A stretch of 24,780 nucleotides of DNA from DASWIG01 sp965371445 (GTDB taxonomy: Bacteria > Acidobacteriota > Thermoanaerobaculia > Multivoradales > J023). The translations under genes and the position numbers were made by a program. The stretch is from positions 1 to 24,780 of the forward strand of contig CBDUYN010000154.1 of assembly GCA_965371445.1 (NCBI GenBank), read 5' to 3'. Below the pieces are notes generated by a model. That model ran no database searches. It was not told the DNA's origin and worked only from the letters and a program-made list of their open reading frames with translations. Positions within the stretch are counted from its first letter, which is position 1. The number at the start of each line of letters is the position of its first letter. Of this stretch, positions 17,301 to 23,413 are shown piece after piece.

Positions 17301-17674
17301 TAGACCTGGTTGTCGTAGCCCCAGCGCTGCGGCAGGGGGCCGCGCGCCGGATAGAAGGTCAGCTGGCGCGGCACACCACCCGCCGTCGCTACGACGTAGA
17401 CCTGCTCGTCGCCGTCGTACTGGCCGGTGAAGGCGATCGACTTGCCGTCGGGGGAAAACCTGGGGAAGACCTCCTGGCCCGGATGGGCGGTGAGACGCCG
17501 CGCGGTGCCGCCGGTGGCGAGGGCCAGCCAGATGTCGCCGGCGTAGGTGAAGGCGACCTGGTCGCCGTGGATGTCGGGGAAGCGAAGAAGCTTGGTGGGG
17601 GCACCTTCCTCGGCGACGGCGGCCGTCGCCACGAGGGCCAGGGCAAGGATCAGCCTGAGCAAGGTTCGAGGCAT
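14333..17674 (-). CDS. Tricorn-type protease, secreted (S41 family)
   Basis: The start is ATG 17674, behind AGGAGAG, giving 1113 residues; the open frame upstream to 17773 lacks conservation. A signal peptide (PRTLLRLILALALVATAAVA) directs it to the periplasm. Two beta-propellers follow (about 25-330 and 330-690) with PD40/TolB-like repeats such as FSPDGKSIAFTG and WSPDGKQIAFISD. The tricorn C1 region, a PDZ domain (about 790-880) and the C2 S41 domain come next. Catalytic His776 (VGHAY), Ser1001 with Asp1002 (SASDGDIF) and Glu1059 (VIEGYGVDPD) correspond to His746, Ser965, Asp966 and Glu1023 of the archaeal tricorn. The archaeal Ser745 is Gly775 here. The protein would degrade oligopeptides. 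An Asp/Lys-rich insert lies in the second propeller (about 553-594). The small membrane-protein gene lies 169 bp upstream on the same strand. Confidence 0.93.
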   Translation of the reverse strand: MPRTLLRLILALALVATAAVAEEGAPTKLLRFPDIHGDQVAFTYAGDIWLALATGGTARRLTAHPGQEVFPRFSPDGKSIAFTGQYDGDEQVYVVATAGGVPRQLTFYPARGPLPQRWGYDNQVYDWSADGSKVLYRSLRDGSDIGDGKLYLVPADGGLPVALPMPESGGADLSPDGKRIVYSPLARDFRSWKRYEGGWAQELYLFDLTSYDLERVTEHPRADRDPMWIAERIYFTSDRDGTLNLYSYDIASKEKTKLTEETKWDVRWPSDDGTGRIVYELGGELVIYDVAAATSQPISIYVPGEGLAERPSRVSASSNVEDFELSPKGERALFVARGDVFTLPIEKGPTRNLTKSSNAHDKWARWSPDGKQIAFISDMSGEDEVYLIAQDGSGEPERLTTDGSMMRYAPEWSPDGKRIATTDKEGRLHVIDVETKEVTLVADETRGFLGGFSWSPQGGHIAFVLSEETGFNSIHVWSVESGETKRVTGELFNEFSPTWDPEGDFLFYLSARAYAPQISTAEWNYATSRNNGIFALALRKDVQHPFPPESDEVTFEEDDDEKDDDEEDDDKKKKKGKKDKKEDDDDEKGDDDEKGDGYVEIDFDGLAERVVRVPVDADNYFALVAVEEHLLYFKGGPFFYGRPSPSRPSLEIFSMEKREASTLVAGIGGFAVSADGKKVLANEDGSYKLYDAKPDGSGKPVHTKGLAVDRVPAEEWGQIFDEVWRRFRDFFYVDNMHGYDWEALREQYRPLLEHVAHRSDLNYVISEMIAELSVGHAYIAGGDFEIPERAQVALPGARFELDAEAGRYRISEIFSGHNEEDRYRAPLSEVGVEVTVGDYVLAIQGEELDAGGNPYRLLRHQADHPVTLVVNSTPSLEGSREVSFNPITSEGSLIYLNRVTENRRKVAEATGGRVGYLHIPDMGGNGIREFIKYFYGQIRKEGLVVDVRGNGGGNVSQMIIERLRRELLGTSFRRNSESPGTYPRPVFHGSMVCLLDEDSASDGDIFPYMFREADLGPLIGKRSWGGVVGISGRGPLIDGGSVFVPEFSQNDVEGGWVIEGYGVDPDIEVENDPKSLLEGRDPQLERAVEEVLKLMEANPKKLPERPAPPVKTK
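15895..16016 (-). repeat. Low-complexity Asp/Glu/Lys tract inside the tricorn gene
   Basis: Within the second propeller, about 40 codons encode alternating Asp-rich and Lys-rich runs (EEDDDEKDDDEEDDD, then KKKKKGKK, then DDDDEKGDDDEKGDG). The DNA is a simple-sequence tract of GTC and TTT triplets. Tract length probably varies between strains. Similar but shorter charged inserts occur at this place in other bacterial tricorns, as I recall. Confidence 0.8.
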
Positions 17675-17712
17675 GGATCTCTCCTGATGGTCGGGTTGTG
17701 GGGACGCGGCGG

Positions 17713-17730
17713 GGTGCGCGCGGGCGCACC
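17713..17730. repeat. Hairpin upstream of the tricorn gene
   Basis: GGTGCGC (17713-17719) pairs exactly with GCGCACC (17724-17730) around GCGG. It lies 39-56 bases upstream of the tricorn start and could fold in its 5' leader. Confidence 0.35.
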
Positions 17731-17749
17731 TCGACCCTCGGCGATACGT

Positions 17750-17759
17750 CCGTATACGG
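17750..17759. promoter_or_regulatory. Palindrome CCGTATACGG, possible operator
   Basis: An exact 10-bp palindrome about 80 bp upstream of the tricorn start. The central TATAC could form part of a -10 on the minus strand. It could be a regulator site, but no second copy was noticed in the window. Confidence 0.3.
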
Positions 17760-17843
17760 CGGGCCCGGTCCAAGGTTCGAGACCTTTGGGTCTTGTGCTG
17801 CCGTCCAGAGAGGCAGCCTGCGCGGCCCGGGACGAAGCCTGCC

Positions 17844-18107
17844 CTACGCCGGAGGGATGGGGGGCGTCACGTTCTTAGTCGGCGGCTTGGGCGGCAGTGG
17901 CGGCGGAGGCGCCGGACGCGGCGCGCGCAGCTTCCAGCGCGCCACGAGCAAAGTCAAAAGCCCCAACACCGCTTCGTCGACGAAGGGGATCGGATCCGGT
18001 ATGAACAGATCCAGGAGGAAGAGGCCGCCGACCACCATTAGGAGGTGTGAGGACTTCAACCGCTTGAAGATCTCGAGGAAGCGCGATCCAGTCTTGTCCA
18101 TTTCCAT
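17844..18107 (-). CDS. Small membrane protein, DUF6116-like
   Basis: This 87-residue protein starts at ATG 18107 behind AGAGAGGAC. It has an amphipathic N-terminus, a hydrophobic stretch (LLMVVGGLFLLDLFIPD), the loop PDPIPFVDE, and a second hydrophobic helix (AVLGLLTLLVARWK), followed by a Pro-rich cytosolic tail of about 25 residues. The DLxxPDPxPFxDE pattern between two short helices matches what I recall of DUF6116, a small inner-membrane family of unknown role. The gene for the exported protein (18138-19124) ends 30 bp upstream on the same strand, so the two are likely co-transcribed. Confidence 0.65.
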   Translation of the reverse strand: MEMDKTGSRFLEIFKRLKSSHLLMVVGGLFLLDLFIPDPIPFVDEAVLGLLTLLVARWKLRAPRPAPPPPLPPKPPTKNVTPPIPPA

Positions 18108-18137
18108 GTCGTCCTCTCTACGTCTGCGGCCGGCGGT

Positions 18138-19124
18138 TTATTCGGCGGCTTCGGCCTCGCCCCGCAGTGGCTCGCAGACGTGGTCCAGGCGGTTCTCGAG
18201 AGCCTCCTTCATCCCCAGATGAGCATATCGCTTTTTGAGCTCGTCGTAGCGCTCGGGCACGAACGCTTCGGGGGCCGAGAAATACTCGGGGCAGAGCTTG
18301 CGGAGGTTTGACCGGATGTGCTTTTTCAGGGTCGGCGCATAGTGAGACGGATTGAGCGCCTCGTCCCAGAAGTCGTTGACGTGGTCGGCCCAGTCGAAGG
18401 AACGCTGGAGGACGGGCCGCTCGCTTTCCCAGCCGAGGATCGCGGGCTTGCCGGCGACGACGCCGTCTTCCGTCAGGCTGCGGAAGAAGAGGTAGCCCTC
18501 GTAGTTGGCGACGAGGTCGGAGTTCGAGTAGACGCCGGTCGTCATGCTGCCGAAAAAGCCCCGCTCGTTGCGCATGCCTTGGCGCACCACCGAGTCGTGG
18601 TCACCGGTCCGCAGGTACCGGCGGTAGTACTTGCGGCCCTGGCTGAGGAAGTGGCCAAACTTGTCGGAGCCGACGAGCGATCCGTTGACGCGCAGCGTGG
18701 CGCCGACGCCGACGAAGGTGATGACCCGTGTCGCCCGCAGCGGGAGCCCCGCGTAGACCGATTTCCTCCTCGGCGTCGGGAGCTTCTCGACGAGCGGCGA
18801 TGCGATGGCCCAGCGTTCGACCTTGTCGACCCAATGAAGGCCGCCGAGGCGCCAGAAGATCTCGCGAAGCAGGCGCTTCTCGTTGCGGCCGTGCTTCCAG
18901 CCGGCGAGGATCCGCTCGATCTCGCGGTTGACGAGCGCGCTTAGGATCTCGGTCGAGTCGGCGATTGGGAGGAGGCGGCCGGTGTACTGGTCGGTCTCGT
19001 AGGCGAGGAGGGGGGTGAGAGGGACGGCCAGGAGGCACAGGACGAGGCCGGCGGTGCCCACACGGCGTGACGTTCGACGTAGGGGCGCACGGCTGTGCGC
19101 CCGCGTCCCGGGTCCCATACTCAT
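18138..19124 (-). CDS. Exported protein of unknown function
   Basis: This 328-residue protein has a basic N-terminus (RRTSRRVG), a hydrophobic segment (LVLCLLAVPLTPLLA) and a likely signal-peptidase site after PLLA (ending at about residue 41), so it is probably periplasmic. I do not recognise a named family. Features that look conserved are GSDKFGHFLSQGRKYY (about 150-165), GVYSNSDLVANYEGYLFFRSL (about 195-220) and a Trp-rich FDWADHVNDFWDEALNPSHY. The invariant-looking Asp, Lys, His, Asn and Tyr residues could form a binding or catalytic site, which is speculation. The mature protein has no further obvious membrane segment. TATGAT lies 9 nt before ATG 19124, so the transcript may be nearly leaderless; a second in-frame ATG is at 19118. 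It shares an upstream region with the divergent glycosyltransferase gene. Confidence 0.75.
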   Translation of the reverse strand: MSMGPGTRAHSRAPLRRTSRRVGTAGLVLCLLAVPLTPLLAYETDQYTGRLLPIADSTEILSALVNREIERILAGWKHGRNEKRLLREIFWRLGGLHWVDKVERWAIASPLVEKLPTPRRKSVYAGLPLRATRVITFVGVGATLRVNGSLVGSDKFGHFLSQGRKYYRRYLRTGDHDSVVRQGMRNERGFFGSMTTGVYSNSDLVANYEGYLFFRSLTEDGVVAGKPAILGWESERPVLQRSFDWADHVNDFWDEALNPSHYAPTLKKHIRSNLRKLCPEYFSAPEAFVPERYDELKKRYAHLGMKEALENRLDHVCEPLRGEAEAAE

Positions 19125-19133
19125 GAGGGCGGC

Positions 19134-19139
19134 ATCATA
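19134..19139 (-). promoter_or_regulatory. Possible -10 (TATGAT) for the exported-protein gene
   Basis: On the minus strand TATGAT ends 9 bases before ATG 19124, which predicts a leader of only a few bases. No Shine-Dalgarno precedes the ATG, consistent with that. The divergent element for 19219 lies about 65 bp away. Confidence 0.35.
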
Positions 19140-19202
19140 CCCGGACGGCGTTTCAGCTCAAAACGCTTTTCCCGTCACCACGCCCGGCCACCCACGATCC
19201 GC

Positions 19203-19211
19203 TGTTATCCT
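19203..19211 (+). promoter_or_regulatory. Extended -10-like TGTTATCCT giving a leaderless start
   Basis: TG (19203-19204) and TATCCT (19206-19211) end 7 bases before ATG 19219, the normal distance from a -10 to a transcription start. The mRNA would therefore begin at or next to the start codon. No Shine-Dalgarno is present. Confidence 0.45.
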
Positions 19212-19218
19212 TCCGGCC

Positions 19219-21171
19219 ATGTCGGAGCGAGACAGGTGGACGGCGACCCTCGGCAAGGACGCCGCGGTGGCAGCGCTGCTCGCCCTGGCGACCTTTGCGG
19301 TCTACGCCGCGGGCGCCTGCCGGACGATCTACGTCGGCGACTCGGGCGAGTTGGTGGCGGCCGCCGCCACCCTGGGGATCCCGCACCCGAGCGGCTACCC
19401 CCTCTACGTCGTCCTCGGCAAGCTCTGGACGCTCGCCGTGCCGGTGGGCTCGATCGCCTTTCGGATGAGCCTCTTCAGCGCCGCCTGGGCCTCCGGCGCC
19501 TGCGCGCTCCTCTACGGCCTCGGCCGGCGTCTGGGCCTCGGCCGTACGGCGTCGCTCGTGGCGTCGCTTCTGCTGGCTTTCAGCCCCAGCTTCTGGTCGC
19601 AGGCGAACGTCCAGCGCGTCTATACCTTGAACGCCTTTTTCGTCGTAGCGCTTGCCATGGCGGGGTGCGAGTGGCACCGGACGCGGCGTCTCCGCTTCCT
19701 GGTCCTGGCGGCCTTTCTCGCCGGTCTGGGGGCGGCGAACCACACCGTGATGGGGATCCTGGGCGTCGCGGTCGGCCTCTTCGCAGTCCTCGCCGAGCCG
19801 GCTCTGCTGCGGCGTCCGCTCCACGTGGCGGCCTGCGTCAGCGCCGGGATCCTGGGCCTGTTTCCTTACGCCTACCTGCCGTGGCGTTCGCGCCAGGACC
19901 CGCGGCTCGACTGGGGGAACCCGGAGACGCTCGGCGCGTTCCTCGACGTCGTGCTGCGGCGCGACTTCTGGGACCGGGCCTGGATGGAATCGCCGGCCGA
20001 CGTCATCGTCGCCGCGGGCGACTACTTCCTGAGCCTGGGCTGGGAGCTGCTCTGGGTGGGGACGGCCCTGGCGCTTCTGGGCGCCATCGCCGGCTTCCGG
20101 CGGCGTTGGCCGGTCTTGCTGCCGCTCCTCGGTATGGCGGCGAGCTTCCTCGCCGTGGCGCTTCACGGCTCGCGCTCGGACATCTTCATCTGGCACCGTT
20201 ACTACATCCCGTCCTACGTCTTCGCGGCGCTTCTGGCGGGCTACGGCTGCCAGGTGGTGGCCGAGCGTTGGGGACGGCGGGCCCACCTGGCGCTCCTCGT
20301 GCCCCTGGCGCTTCTCGTTATCGGCTACCCGCGTTTCGACAGAAGCCGCTACCGAATCGCCGAGGACTTCAGCCGGACGCTCCTTCAAACCCTGCCGCCG
20401 GGGGCCCACCTTTCGGCCTCCGACGACAACATCCTCTTCGTCCTGATCTACCTCCATCTCGTCGAGGGTGTGCGCGGCGACCTCGACCTCATCATGCAGG
20501 GCGTGGGCGACGCGGAGCTGCCGGCGCTGCGCTTTGATCCCGACGAGGACCCGCTTTTTTTTACCCACCACCCCAACTGGAGCCTCGAGGGGCTGGAGGT
20601 GGTGCCGGTCGGCTACGTCTTCCGGACGATCCGTCCGGGGCCGTGGCCGGAGCCCGAGATCGTCAAGGACGAGCTCGAAGGTGCCGAGGACCCCGCGGTG
20701 CCCAAGGATTACCTGACCCGCAACCTGATCGGCCACTTCCACTACATGCAGGGCGTCAGCTTCGAGCGGCGCGACTGGCCGCGGGCCGAGAGGAAGCTGG
20801 CCCGGGCGATGGAGGCGGCGCCGGAGAACGACGTCCTCTTCTACAACCTGGGGCTGATCTACCGTCGCAACGGCCTCCTGCGCCGTTCGCTCGCGGCTTT
20901 CGAGCGTTCGGAGGAGATCAATCCGCGGCACATCGCTTCGAACCGTCCGGTGCGTCCCGGGGACCGTGTGGCCGAGGCGCGCCGCGAGGTCGCGAGGCTG
21001 GAGGCCCTGGAGGAGCGGCTCGCCTCGGAGGCCGGCCTCGAGGAGCTGCCGGCGGGGAGCGCCGTTCGCCACCTCCGCCTGGCCGATCTGTTGGCGGCTC
21101 GGGGCGAGGCGCTCGCCGCCCGCGGACACCGGCTGCTGGCGTCCGAAGCCGTGGCCGGCGGTGGGAGCTAG
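19219..21171 (+). CDS. DUF2723 GT-C-like membrane glycosyltransferase with TPR tail
   Basis: From ATG 19219 this 650-residue integral membrane protein begins with a helix (about 14-32). It then shows the DUF2723 hallmark: VGDSGELVAAAATLG followed by IPHPSGYPLY (about 39-63), with an Asp/Glu pair in the first periplasmic loop where GT-C enzymes place the catalytic acid. About nine more hydrophobic segments follow to about residue 375. A soluble domain comes next, then two TPR-like units (about 505-575), and a charged helical tail ends the protein. The family is related to protein O-mannosyltransferases and probably transfers a sugar from a polyprenyl-phosphate donor to a protein or lipid outside the membrane; donor and acceptor are unknown. 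A frame upstream to 19015 is open but unlike the family. The gene appears monocistronic. Confidence 0.87.
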   Translation: MSERDRWTATLGKDAAVAALLALATFAVYAAGACRTIYVGDSGELVAAAATLGIPHPSGYPLYVVLGKLWTLAVPVGSIAFRMSLFSAAWASGACALLYGLGRRLGLGRTASLVASLLLAFSPSFWSQANVQRVYTLNAFFVVALAMAGCEWHRTRRLRFLVLAAFLAGLGAANHTVMGILGVAVGLFAVLAEPALLRRPLHVAACVSAGILGLFPYAYLPWRSRQDPRLDWGNPETLGAFLDVVLRRDFWDRAWMESPADVIVAAGDYFLSLGWELLWVGTALALLGAIAGFRRRWPVLLPLLGMAASFLAVALHGSRSDIFIWHRYYIPSYVFAALLAGYGCQVVAERWGRRAHLALLVPLALLVIGYPRFDRSRYRIAEDFSRTLLQTLPPGAHLSASDDNILFVLIYLHLVEGVRGDLDLIMQGVGDAELPALRFDPDEDPLFFTHHPNWSLEGLEVVPVGYVFRTIRPGPWPEPEIVKDELEGAEDPAVPKDYLTRNLIGHFHYMQGVSFERRDWPRAERKLARAMEAAPENDVLFYNLGLIYRRNGLLRRSLAAFERSEEINPRHIASNRPVRPGDRVAEARREVARLEALEERLASEAGLEELPAGSAVRHLRLADLLAARGEALAARGHRLLASEAVAGGGS

Positions 21172-21181
21172 TGTCCCTGGC

Positions 21182-21191
21182 CCCACGTGGG
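21182..21191. promoter_or_regulatory. Palindrome CCCACGTGGG beside a promoter-like element
   Basis: An exact 10-bp palindrome immediately upstream of the extended -10-like element at 21192, in the spacer between -10 and -35. A protein bound here would block polymerase, so it is a candidate operator for the 21252-23215 operon. Confidence 0.35.
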
Positions 21192-21200
21192 TGCTAGGAT
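21192..21200 (+). promoter_or_regulatory. Extended -10-like element TGCTAGGAT
   Basis: TG (21192-21193) and TAGGAT (21195-21200) lie 51 bp before ATG 21252. The -35 region would overlap the stop codon of the preceding glycosyltransferase gene. Confidence 0.4.
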
Positions 21201-21251
21201 CCGGGAACCGACGAAGGATCACCGGTCGACGCGAATCTTGAGAGGAAGAAC

Positions 21252-22331
21252 ATGAGCTCACCGAACTTGGCGCTCTGGGCGAGGCTGACGGCCCGCGACT
21301 TCGAGGACCTGGTCTTCTGGCTGCTCCACCGGGAGGGCTTCTTCAACCTGGCCTGGCACGAGGGCTCCGCAGGAGGCCGTGCCGTCGTTTGCAAGCGCAC
21401 CGAGTTATTGGGCACGCGGGTCATGACGCGCGACTGCCTCGTGCGGTGCCGGCTGCAGGAGGGAAACCTCGACCGCGACGTTCTCCGCGAAGCGGTCGAC
21501 GAGGCCGCCAAGGAGGGCTTCGACTACTTCGTTCTCGCCACGACCGCCGGGGTCGACGAGGTGACCCGCAACTGGGCCGCGCACGCCGCCCGCGACCGCG
21601 GCTCGTGGATTGTCCTGTGGGAGGCGGAGGATCTCGAGACCCTGCTCGACAAACACCAGGACCTCAGATTCAGGTTCCTCTCCGCCCCGCTCTCGGCGGA
21701 CTACCTCCTACGCCATCTGAACGAGGATCGAAGCCGGGGGTCAAGGGCCATGACACCGATCGTCCAGATGGGGCTCGTCGAGGCCTGTACCATCGCCCTC
21801 GAGGACGACCAGTCCCTGACCCTCGCGCACCTTTTCCTCGTGCTCTTGAATCTCGACGTCGAGTGCACCTGCAAGCTGGTGGCCGAGATGGGCGGCGACC
21901 TCTCCATCCTGCGGGAGAACCTCATCTCGATCATCATGGAGCAGCCCGAGACACCGGTGCTGGAGTACGGCCTGGTGGTGAGCAACTCGGTCCGCGACGC
22001 CGTCGACGCGGCGATCGAGCTCACGGAGAGCTTCGGCCACGACGAGATCTCCGAAAAAGTGCTGCTCCTTGCCATGACGTCGCTCGAGGAGAGCTACTCG
22101 ATCCGGACGTCCCTGAAAAGCGTCAACATTGACTTCCACGAGTATGCGCGGAAGCTCCTCTCGGCGTATTTCACCGACAGCGAGGGCGAGGCTTTCGAGG
22201 CCTTTGGCAAGCAGCGGCAGTCCGAGCGCCGGTCCGCGTCGCCGCGGGCGTTTCGCACCTTCGACACGATGAAGATCGAAGCCGGTGGCGTCCTACGCCA
22301 GCTCGATGCGAGGAAGAAGCCCAGCGAATGA
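21252..22331 (+). CDS. Degenerate Mrr-like endonuclease domain fused to Clp-N-like repeats
   Basis: ATG 21252 is preceded by GAGAGGAAG; the product has 359 residues. Residues 10-145 follow the Mrr/restriction-endonuclease-like layout: LTARDFEDLVFWLLHREGF, a GGRAVVCKR strand, a DCLVRCRLQE strand, GFDYFVLATTAGV, and IVLWEAEDLETLL. The catalytic Asp of GG(I/V)D reads Arg43-Ala and the (E/Q)xK strand reads Arg65-Cys-Arg67, so nuclease activity is doubtful. Residues 167-308 look like two Clp-N (R-domain) helical repeats: QSLTLAHLFLVLLNLD in the first, DEISEKVLLLAMTSLEE in the second. These normally bind adaptors or substrates of ClpA/ClpC, but no AAA+ domain follows. The tail is basic. The TGA overlaps the start of the radical SAM gene by 4 bp. 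The assignment is from motif pattern only. Confidence 0.6.
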   Translation: MSSPNLALWARLTARDFEDLVFWLLHREGFFNLAWHEGSAGGRAVVCKRTELLGTRVMTRDCLVRCRLQEGNLDRDVLREAVDEAAKEGFDYFVLATTAGVDEVTRNWAAHAARDRGSWIVLWEAEDLETLLDKHQDLRFRFLSAPLSADYLLRHLNEDRSRGSRAMTPIVQMGLVEACTIALEDDQSLTLAHLFLVLLNLDVECTCKLVAEMGGDLSILRENLISIIMEQPETPVLEYGLVVSNSVRDAVDAAIELTESFGHDEISEKVLLLAMTSLEESYSIRTSLKSVNIDFHEYARKLLSAYFTDSEGEAFEAFGKQRQSERRSASPRAFRTFDTMKIEAGGVLRQLDARKKPSE

Positions 22332-23215
22332 CCTGGCCGCTGCGCTACGACGAGCCTCTCTTCCGGCCGCCGTCGGAGGCCGACTCGCTCATCTTGCAGC
22401 TCACCTACGGCTGCTCCTGGAACCGCTGCACCTACTGTGCGATGTATCGCAGCAAGCAGTACCGGGTGCGTCCGCTGAAGGAGGTCTTGCAAGAGATTCG
22501 GGAGGTGGCCCCTTTGGCGCGGCGGCACCGCCGCGTCTTCCTGGCTGACGGCGACGCCCTGGGGGCACCCCAGGAGGTGCTCGCCGCGGTGCTCGAAGAG
22601 ATCCGCCGCGAGCTGCCCCGGATCAAGCGTGTCGGCATCTACGCCGAGTCGCGCTCGATCCGCAAGAAGGGGGTTGAGAACCTGACGGCGCTGCGCGAGC
22701 TCGGGCTTGGCATCGTCTACTTCGGCGCCGAGTCCGGCGACGAGGTGACGCTGCGCTCGGTCAAGAAAGGCGCCACCCTGGGGCGCCAGATCGAAGCCTG
22801 TCAGTGGGTCCGCGACGCAGGCATGAAGCTCTCGGTCATGGTGCTCCTGGGCCTCGCCGGCGTCGAGGGCTCGGAGCGGCACGCCAGGGCCACCGGGAGG
22901 TTCCTGGCCGAGGCGTGCCCCACCTACGCCGCGGCGTTGACGGTGACCCCGGTGCCGGGAACCGAGCTCCACCAGGCGTACGAGGACGGCACTTTTGAGC
23001 TGCCCGACCGCTGGGGCATGCTGCGAGAGCTCGTCTGGATGCTGGAGTCGATCGAGGGTTACCGAGGGCCTTTCCACGCCAACCATGCGTCGAACTACCT
23101 GCCTCTGAAGCTGCGGCTGCCGCGGGACCGTGAGACGGCGATCGAGGAAATTCGCTCGGTGCTCGACCACCGCGACGAGTCGCGGCTCATGCCGGAGTGG
23201 GCGCGGGGGCTTTGA
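22328..23215 (+). CDS. Radical SAM protein, COG1032-like, function unknown
   Basis: This 295-residue protein has the CX4CX2C iron-sulfur motif GCSWNRCTYCAMY (Cys29, Cys34, Cys37), which binds the [4Fe-4S] cluster that cleaves S-adenosylmethionine. Further barrel motifs are VFLADGDALG (strand 2), GIYAESRSI, GLGIVYFGAESGDEVTL with the SAM ribose/Met-binding ESG, and a VKKGAT turn. It has no cobalamin-binding or TRAM domain, so it is not a MiaB-type or B12-dependent methyltransferase. Compact COG1032 proteins of this form are widespread and uncharacterised. ATG 22328 overlaps the preceding stop (ATGA), indicating translational coupling with the endonuclease-like/Clp-N protein. It may modify or be delivered by that partner, which is inference only. 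Confidence 0.82.
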   Translation: MTWPLRYDEPLFRPPSEADSLILQLTYGCSWNRCTYCAMYRSKQYRVRPLKEVLQEIREVAPLARRHRRVFLADGDALGAPQEVLAAVLEEIRRELPRIKRVGIYAESRSIRKKGVENLTALRELGLGIVYFGAESGDEVTLRSVKKGATLGRQIEACQWVRDAGMKLSVMVLLGLAGVEGSERHARATGRFLAEACPTYAAALTVTPVPGTELHQAYEDGTFELPDRWGMLRELVWMLESIEGYRGPFHANHASNYLPLKLRLPRDRETAIEEIRSVLDHRDESRLMPEWARGL

Positions 23216-23270
23216 TCCGGCCGTCTTGCCGCTTCCGTCGTAGAAAAACGCCGCGGCACGGCCCCGGCTG

Positions 23271-23279
23271 TGCTAAGGT
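23271..23279 (+). promoter_or_regulatory. Extended -10-like element TGCTAAGGT
   Basis: TG (23271-23272) and TAAGGT (23274-23279), 134 bp before ATG 23414. It falls 56 bp after the radical SAM stop and would start a separate transcript with a leader of about 130 nt. Confidence 0.3.
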
Positions 23280-23413
23280 CGGGCTCAGAAACTGTCGCCG
23301 GGCGTCAAGCCACCACCCCTCGACCGAGATCCTTGTCGTGCCTCGGGAGGAGCGTGGCTCGACGAAGAAAGGATCGGGGAACACCTCGGCCAGGAGCCGA
23401 GGAGGAGGATGGC

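Noticed and set aside
19153..21261. Minus-strand open frame of 702 codons opposite the glycosyltransferase
   Set aside because: Its Arg/Gln/His-rich translation matches nothing, whereas the plus strand encodes DUF2723 motifs and membrane helices.
21252..22331. Active type IV restriction enzyme (Mrr)
   Set aside because: The expected catalytic Asp and (E/Q)xK residues read Arg-Ala and Arg-Cys-Arg, so catalysis is unlikely even if the fold is right.
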